Source: Fagopyrum homotropicum (Eukaryota > Streptophyta > Magnoliopsida > Caryophyllales > Polygonaceae). Taken from it: 64,000 nucleotides of DNA. The DNA lies in contig BSWB01000008.1 of NCBI GenBank assembly GCA_033239125.1, positions 340,001 to 404,000 on the forward strand, written 5' to 3'. Below, piece after piece: positions 57,901-64,000 of the stretch. Below the pieces are notes generated by a model that saw nothing but the letters and a program-made list of their open reading frames with translations, ran no database searches and was not told the DNA's origin. The translations under genes and the position numbers were made by a program. The stretch's first letter is position 1. Every line of letters starts with the position of its first letter.

Positions 57901-60900
57901 AATTAGATCAAGTTCTTAACAGGTAACCATTACACAGAGAGCCTCCTTACATGTTGATTAATTCACATCCCTCCATAACTGAATATTTGTCAACTTATTC
58001 ATCAGAAAACCCTCTTTTCATTTTAACAAGTGGTATCTCTTCCAATGCTCACAACAGACTATCATCACATGACACCGAATCAGAGCTAGCTTATCAACCA
58101 TTCTTTCTTGAATATACTGCAGACAAACCAAGGTCCATTGATAAGTTCGACTTTGGAGATCTCGAAGGAGCAAACATTGTCTACAATCCTATGGAATCAT
58201 CCCATCCATAAACACAAGACACTAGCTTTGTCCAGAAAAATTCTTACACCTTCTAACCTACAGGAATTAATTAAGAAAAATCGCACATCTAAGGGAATTT
58301 CTCTAGAATATGGAAAGAAGGTAAATGGAGTAGAGAACTGCAAAGAATCAAGAAAGACAAGAGAAACACTTCAGGGTGAATATGGGAAGGGGGATTATAA
58401 GTCTAAACTATGGCCAGAGTGAAATGGTGATAGATAGCTGACTAGGACAAAAATAAAGGGAGAGAATAGTGATTTCACAAAAGGTAGTTAAGGCGGGTAT
58501 TTCTCACTGTGTATATAGCTTTTGGAATAAGCATATATTTTATGAAGATCTTTTTACTATACATAAATAACTGATCTTCATAGACCACAAGAACTCTAAA
58601 TCAAACCCAACTCAACCAAAAGTTTACAAAATTTCCACTAAAAAAAACTAGTAATACCACTTTTGCTCCTTGCTTCAGGCCCATCACATTTTGAGAGAGT
58701 TGGAAAGAGATCAAAAGATCCAGATATAGGAATACAGAAAGAGATATTCACTTGGCTGAGTATCAATCTAGAGAAAAGATGATGAAATAAATTGTCAAGA
58801 TGTAGGTAATAGATAAAGATATTGACTAGTTTTATATAAATCGAGAGAAGAGAGGATGAAACAAATAGTCTTAGTGGCAGATATTTGTTTAGAGCAAGAT
58901 TTTGATTTAACTGACTGGTGACGCCCACCTTTCTTGGGCTACCATGCTAGAGTGATTGATACATCTCCTGAAAGATTCATCCCACAACATGACGAAAAGG
59001 CATAGCCCAAGTAAAGTAAGGTACTTAGGTTGAAAGGCCTTGAGCATTAGCCCCCAAGTGTGTCGGAGGTTGGAACCTTAGTATTCCTCTTGGCGAATTC
59101 CAACCTCAGTGAGCACTCCAACTCCAAAAATGCTTCTTAAACCAAAAAAGAAGTTCCTAAGGAGCACTGCCTCAGCCCTCGTTCACATTTGCATTTTTCA
59201 AAGGGTGAATTGTATTTTAATGTAGAAACACATCTTAAAGGGGTGAAATTATATGGATTTGCTGCCACTGCAGCTTTGCCTACAGACCTAAACAATAACA
59301 ATCACGAAAAGTAGATGTTATACATTCTAATGAAACCAGATATCAATATTATAAAACTGTATAAACAATAACCACCTACAGAAATGTAAATCTGCACATA
59401 TAACATTGGCAAATATACACTACAATTTTAAGTGCATATAAGCCAAAATTTAGCAGAACCGTATATCCTTGATACCAAATAAATGATGTGTAATTTCTAA
59501 TAGGTAATGGAAGGAATTGAATCGGAAATTCCTTGTATGGTACAAATGCTATAGAACTTTTGAGGGACTTGGATGAGAGATTTGTCATTGAATGTCAACA
59601 TGTTTTCCAACATTGTATTGAAATTTTGTTTGGATAAATAAGCCCATGCTATGAATTACATACTATGTAGAAATGAAGAAACAGAAGATCTTTTGACAAT
59701 ACAGGCATTTCAGATTTAAAACAGGTGTGAATACCCCTCTATTTGCAGGAATTGGGTTGTTATTCCTATTGTTGATATGGAAATATCCATAAATACTCAT
59801 CTATATGCAGGAGTAGTTTGACGGATTATATTTTTGTTTAATTAAAATATCTTAACAAAAAGTTGGTTTATTTAAGGCTATAGACCTCATTTTTTCAAGT
59901 GTTATGGTATAAATGCGTATACCATACTTCTTCAGAATTTTTTTTTTTTTTTTTTTTTGAAAAGTTACTTCAGAATTGATAACATTTGCTCATCACTCTT
60001 TCTACAGCTGAACCACAAACACCCCGGACGGTGTAGTTGTTTCCTGTGTCAACACATGAATGCACACGGAACCTAGAAACTCCCGAACACTTGGAGACAC
60101 ATGGAAACACTTCTAGTGGATGTTCCCTTTCGTTTTTCTCTCTCTAGTGTGATAGATCTGAGACAAAAAAAGTATCTACTTTTTCATCTCTTTTAATATA
60201 TGTTTTTAGTTTATTGTTATATTATTACATACTGTAACTTCGAATGTGTGTGTGCGCACGCGTGTGTATTTACTTTAAGTAACTTTTGAAATAACATTAA
60301 ACCAAGGAGCTGAGGAGTAAAAGACTGGAGAGGCAAAAGAAAACGACAAAGAAAATCAAGCGAGCTGAGGAGCAAATGACAGGAGAGGCAAAAGAAAACG
60401 ACAAAGAAAATCAAGAGGGCAGCACATATCTCTGGAACAATAATTAAGATAGCCTAACAGAAGCATCTAACGGATCAAGAAGGTGCATTTAAAACCATTC
60501 TCTCTTATAGAAAGGCAGTTCACATGATCAGATTTGATGGCATTTACCCTATATGTTTGTAATTTTAATGGTGTATGCATCTCTAGTTGTCGTCATCTGG
60601 ATGATTCTGGACCGTTTATTTGTTAAATGTATTCACAAAGAAATTGGGTATTATAACTCTCAAATTCTACTTGTCATTCATTCAGTTGATTTCCTACCAA
60701 CATTCTTCAAAGCATAAAGAAAGGAGACTTAGTACTTATATAACCTTTAAGCGTCATCAAATACCGAACATTCCTTGCAAACCCTATGTGAGTCACAGCC
60801 TGTAAAATTGCATAACTTCCCTTCCAAAACAATTAAGAACTCACAACTTTGTTCTTTGCAAAGACTAATAGTATCAAATGACTCGCCGTGCTCTATTCAT

Positions 60901-61735
60901 CTTTAGAATGTCAATAACCCCATCTGAAGCATCTCACTCGTGATAAGACCATAACGGAGATTTAAGGTTCATCTAACATTGTACTACAGAAGCTTAATAT
61001 TATCTACCAGCCAACATTGTACATGTCTAGCATGAATGCACACTTATGCCGATTGGGAGTCAAGCTAGCAGAAAAACCTTGAAGCTATCAACAAAGGACC
61101 AACATTTAACGAGCCATGCAGAACAAACAAGATCAGCAGAGCTAACCCTAGAACAAAAAATTCATATCTCAAAAGAACACAACTACAAAGAATAGCCACA
61201 ATTCACAAAGCTTGCGCGAATACGAATACGAATGAGAAATAGGTTATGAGCATAATATGTTCAATCGAAAATTGAAAAGTAAAATATTACCATCGTTTGG
61301 GGGTGCAGTTGAAGAATTGGGAGCGTCGGTATCTTTCGCCTCCACGATAAGCTTCTGCTGTTCCTCCTGGTCATCCTCGTCTTCGTCCTCTTCTTCTTCT
61401 ACCTCTTCCTCCGACGCTTGAACCTCATCTTCCTCAATGGGTTCTTCTTCAGGGTCTTCTTCCTCATCCTCCAATTCTTCATATGTTTTCTCTTCTGCTT
61501 CTTCTTCTTCTTCTTCTGGATCTTCTTCTTCCACGACCTCAATTTCCTCCTCCACTTCGATCTCCTCTTCAACCTCAATCTCAATCTCCTCCTCTACTTC
61601 TATTTCCTCGTACTCATACTCATACTCCTCGTCCTCATCCACCTCCACCTCCACCTCCTTGGGATCGGAATCGAGCGGTCTAATTGAGGAATCGGCGGCG
61701 TAGACTGACGATCGGTGGCGATCGGATGGCGTCAT
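54972..61735 (-). CDS. CCCH zinc-finger protein, FES1/C3H38-like, seven exons, about 889 residues
   Basis: Exons 61735-61291, 57856-57349, 57208-57077, 56932-56795, 56644-56436, 56359-55173 and 55022-54972 all have GT-AG borders. The phases match throughout (2670 bases, stop TAA 54972). Residues 1-148 are extremely acidic, with repeated EVEEE. Exons 2-4 carry three copies of a KETTSES...DMQP unit. A single CCCH finger (about 436-454) is C-x7-C-x5-C-x3-H, CEFFAKGWCIKGSACRFLH, preceded by RPAII. A Ser-rich middle follows, and the C-terminal helical region has VDFVKDLLKPIWHEGLLTKDAFKVIVQKAEEKIVNS. Single CCCH fingers in plants often bind RNA or act in nuclear regulatory complexes. The layout resembles the FRIGIDA-ESSENTIAL 1/C3H38 group; that assignment is from memory of the family and is moderate. 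The link of exon 1 to exon 2 over a 3.4-kb intron rests on phase and signals. Confidence 0.8.
56645..57480 (-). repeat. Tandemly triplicated exon-intron unit in the CCCH gene
   Basis: The unit of about 275-288 bp consists of an exon coding ETTSES...DSKEIDEQSDMQP...SRL followed by an intron ending ATGATGGGTTTTCCAG. Copies: the end of exon 2 (about 57480-57349), exon 3 (57208-57077) and exon 4 (56932-56795). Donors are spaced 272 and 282 bp and acceptors 276 and 288 bp. Exons of 132 and 138 bp keep the frame, so the protein gains or loses about 45 residues per copy. Confidence 0.88.
57857..61290 (-). other. Large first intron of the CCCH gene
   Basis: 3.4 kb between GTAATA (donor, 61290) and TTGTAG (acceptor, 57857). 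No coding frame stands out. It holds a T-run (59940-59959) and a 55-bp tandem duplication (60307-60415). A small extra exon or an alternative promoter within it cannot be excluded. Confidence 0.6.
60307..60415. repeat. 55-bp tandem duplication in intron 1
   Basis: GAGCTGAGGAGTAAAAGACT... (60307-60360) is repeated as GAGCTGAGGAGCAAATGACA... (60362-60415). Both end AAAACGACAAAGAAAATCAAG, differing at a few positions. Confidence 0.92.
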
Positions 61736-62490
61736 TGAGGGGGAAAGGGTAGAACTCAGAGTGGCAGGGCTGGGTTCAATGGAAGAAGAGAGAGGATCGT
61801 AATTTTAATTTACTCATTGGTGACCCAACCCAAGTCCATCCAATAGACATCATAAACTCATCGTACCAATAAATGACAGGAGTGCAAACGCGGTCCACGC
61901 AAGACCGGGTGTGCTGATCCGACCCGGTCGACGTAAGTGGATAAAGTGGTCAGATTATCAGACCAACGTGATTCAATCCAGGCCATTTTTGATCTGGTTC
62001 AGCCTGTCCATGACCATAATAGGACCAAATTTGTGCGCATATCACCATGCTTTCTACTCCAACTGCATTAAACTTTCTAGGCCGGATCCCTTTTAGGGTA
62101 CTTTTTAAAAAAAAAATAAATCGTATTTCAAGTGCAAAATCATTTTTTTATGTTTTAGCCAATCAATTAAGTGTTTGGCCCCAAACCCAATACCGCATTA
62201 GGTCCCCAAAACCGAAGTCATTCAACGGTTTGATTTTCAACTCAGTTTCGCATATGGGAGTCAAATCCAAAACCAATTTCGCATATGGGAGCCAAATCCG
62301 GAACCGAATTCGAAACCATTCAACGCTTATACTTTTAAACTATACAACTTTGGGGCCATGTGCGAAATTGATGGAAATATGACCGTTGTAAAAAGGTAAT
62401 ATTTTTCTCTATAGAAACAACTCTCGTTCTTATTCCTCCACACACGAATCATATTTCACAAAAATCATCTTCCGAAAAAAAGACGGAATT
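61736..62490 (-). promoter_or_regulatory. Upstream region of the CCCH gene
   Basis: This is the 5' flank and probable promoter of the - strand gene. CTCTCTTCTTCC-type pyrimidine-rich sequence on the - strand near 61785 fits a 5' untranslated leader. From about 61880 the sequence has GACCCGG/GGGTC-rich repeat-like blocks. A direct duplication TTTCGCATATGGGAGYCAAA occurs at 62246-62265 and 62277-62296. I see no clear TATA box. Confidence 0.45.
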
Positions 62491-62494
62491 AAAG

Positions 62495-63540
62495 ATGGCG
62501 TCTAATGTTGATGATGGAAACCAAACCAATGAAGATTCACCCTCCAATTATGAGGTATTAATTTATTTTATATATTTATTATTATGAGTAGTTTACATGT
62601 GGTAACATAAAGTTTCATATTTATAAGTTTGGAATTTATATCATAGAATATGAATGTCTCGGAAGAAGAAGAAGAAGAAGATTATACAAATGTGTTGAGT
62701 GTAGATGAAAAATATTTTCCAAATAAGGATTTTCTAGTCAATTGGTTCATGAAGAAGGTTGAAAAATTCACATGATATTTATAATCTCAAGGTCATATTT
62801 ATTTGGGACACACCGAGATGGGAAGGTTAGATTGGTATGTGAGAAATTTAGAAAGCGAAAGAGCGTGAAGAAGGAAGGTGTTGATAGTTGACCCTTCTAA
62901 GGGGTGTAGGTCAAAAGCGGGAGGTGGGTGGACCATGACAGTTACAATCACATTAATATAATTTTACCATCTCTAGTAGGTCATTCATTCCCATGTTGAC
63001 TTAGGGATGAACAATATGAAAATTTGAGATTTAGTTCCATGTCTAGCATGAAACCGATAAATGTTTTGGATTTGATTTAAAAGGGATATCCAACGGTCAT
63101 CGCATCTACACAACAATTTTACAAAGCTTGACATAAGATGAAGATTGACAATATAGATGAGAGAACGGGAAACAACAATTCTTACTTTTTCCTATGGGAG
63201 CGCAATTATTATACCGATAGTAGGACTCTTCTTGGGACAAACATTACTAGCGACTTTAACTTGAGTCACTCTATGTCGAGATATTGGTTGAACTTGTTTC
63301 CATACTCCTCGTGATGGAATCAACTTTAAGACGAATCCGTTAGTATCTCATTATACCCTAATTAAATTTATTTTTGGTGCATTATTTTCATATTTAATTT
63401 ATAATTGTGAGATACTAACCGATTCGTCTTGAATTTGAGTCCGTCACGAGGAGTATGGAAACAAGTTGCCGCAATATGTGGGAATAAACTACCAAAAGTG
63501 GTTACAACGGATCGGGAACAAGCTCTCATCAAGGCCATTG
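62495..63540 (+). pseudogene. MULE (Mutator-like) transposase relic
   Basis: The pieces are in order but in changing frames. ATG 62495 opens an acidic leader interrupted by an intron-like gap (62554-62648). Then comes a FAR1/MuDR-type N-terminal region with KVRLVCEKFRKRKS and a GHSFP motif near 62985. LKGYPTVIASTQQFYK and GNNNSYFFLWERNYY follow (63070-63215), then SMSRYWLNLFPY (63270-63305). After a foldback, VWKQVAAICGNKLPKVV and TTDREQALIKAI (63450-63540) match the MULE catalytic-domain region around the second Asp. Several stops; it is cut by the CACTA terminus at 63541. Dead. Confidence 0.72.
63291..63467. repeat. 60-bp inverted repeat (foldback) in MULE relic
   Basis: Arms 63291-63350 and 63408-63467 are reverse complements at 55 of 60 positions, with a 57-base AT-rich loop. 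The arms start in transposase coding sequence (AACTTGTTTCCATACTCC). The codons expected between LFPY and VWKQ are missing, so the foldback replaces part of the gene. Confidence 0.9.
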
Positions 63541-64000
63541 CACTACAAAAAATAATTCAATTAGCCACGCTTGTTGGCGATGGCAGGAAAGCTATTTGTC
63601 GATGCCAACTATCAATGGCGACGACTAGGCAACGACGGAAGCAGGCAACATAATTTTTTTCGCCACGGTTTGTTGTCGCTAGATTATTTTGCGACGGCTC
63701 TGCAGTGGATAGAATAGTCACAACTAGTTGGCGTTGGCATTGATCGTCGCCGTCCAGTGTGCCATGTTTAAAAAATTTCATGCAGATTTCAAAAATTGGC
63801 GACGATAGTAGCTGTCGCAAACTGTAAATTTGGTGGGAAAATTTGATTTTTGGCGATGGCAAGGAACCGTTGCAAACTTTAAACTAGTGGGAAAATTCTA
63901 CCACAACTTGTAAAACTATACAACCTATATTATTTGAAAATATTTAAATAACTACATCAAACTTCAACAACAATTTTCATAAACCAAAAGAGAGTATTTA
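63541..64000 (+). mobile_element. CACTA (EnSpm) element, terminal part, runs off the window
   Basis: It begins with CACTACAAAAAAT, the conserved CACTA terminus, inserted in the MULE reading frame just after KAI. The following 360 bases carry repeated GGCGATGG, GGCGACGA, TTGCGACGG and TGTCGC motifs in both orientations, as in CACTA subterminal regions that bind the transposase. The other end and any transposase lie beyond 64000. Confidence 0.8.

Noticed and set aside
61418..61703. Ser-rich and hydrophobic + strand frames opposite the acidic exon
   Set aside because: Antisense reading of GAA/GAG repeats; low complexity only.
1..64000. CRISPR array, phage, operon or other prokaryotic-type defence system
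   Set aside because: The sequence is plant nuclear DNA; no regularly spaced repeats with unique spacers and no prokaryotic gene layout.

Overview
This is nuclear DNA from a flowering plant, probably a eudicot. It shows spliced GT-AG introns, Ty3/gypsy lineages typical of angiosperms (Athila, Tekay/Del and CRM-like), hAT, MULE and CACTA DNA transposons, and a piece of chloroplast DNA inside a nuclear retrotransposon. Nothing bacterial, viral or CRISPR-like is present.

Positions 1-48733 are one deep nest of transposable elements. From oldest to youngest, as read from what interrupts what: CRM-like element #3 (+ strand, ends 48733) is interrupted in gag by CRM-like element #2 (+, ends 39697). 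Element #2 is interrupted in its 5' LTR by a Tekay-type chromovirus (+, ends 32062). The Tekay element is interrupted in gag by an Athila-type element (- strand, 5' LTR ends 21262) and in the integrase region by a 3.5-kb hAT transposon (24769-28271). The Athila element is interrupted in its protease by CRM-like element #1 (-, 7157-14856) and in its reverse transcriptase by a headless Athila fragment in the opposite orientation (1886-5757). Element #3 also carries a 3.67-kb solo LTR (41825-45496) with a perfect 5-bp target duplication, and that solo LTR itself contains an inverted-repeat element.

The most unusual part is 5758-17149. The target duplication GGGGT of CRM #1 occurs three times, beside three copies of its 795-bp LTR. 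The Athila segment next to the insertion is present twice (5920-7156 and 15113-16349), once beside a complete element and once beside a solo LTR. This looks like unequal recombination between a tandem-element allele and a solo-LTR allele, sealed at a 5-bp CAAAA microhomology. Other notable features are a chimeric plastid insertion (atpB 5' region joined to trnI-GAU exon 2/trnA spacer) in the gag of CRM #2, and an apparently intact four-exon hAT transposase flanked by a perfect 8-bp target duplication.

Positions 48734-64000 are ordinary host DNA. The first 6 kb is AT-rich intergenic sequence with short tandem repeats. One host gene follows on the - strand (54972-61735): seven exons in consistent phase encode an acidic, CCCH zinc-finger protein of about 889 residues resembling the FES1/C3H38 group, with a tandemly triplicated exon. 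The last 1.5 kb holds a decayed MULE transposase containing a 60-bp foldback, interrupted at 63541 by the end of a CACTA element that runs off the window.

Almost all retrotransposon coding regions are broken, many by Trp-to-stop changes. The hAT transposase and the host zinc-finger gene are the two coding units that read as intact.
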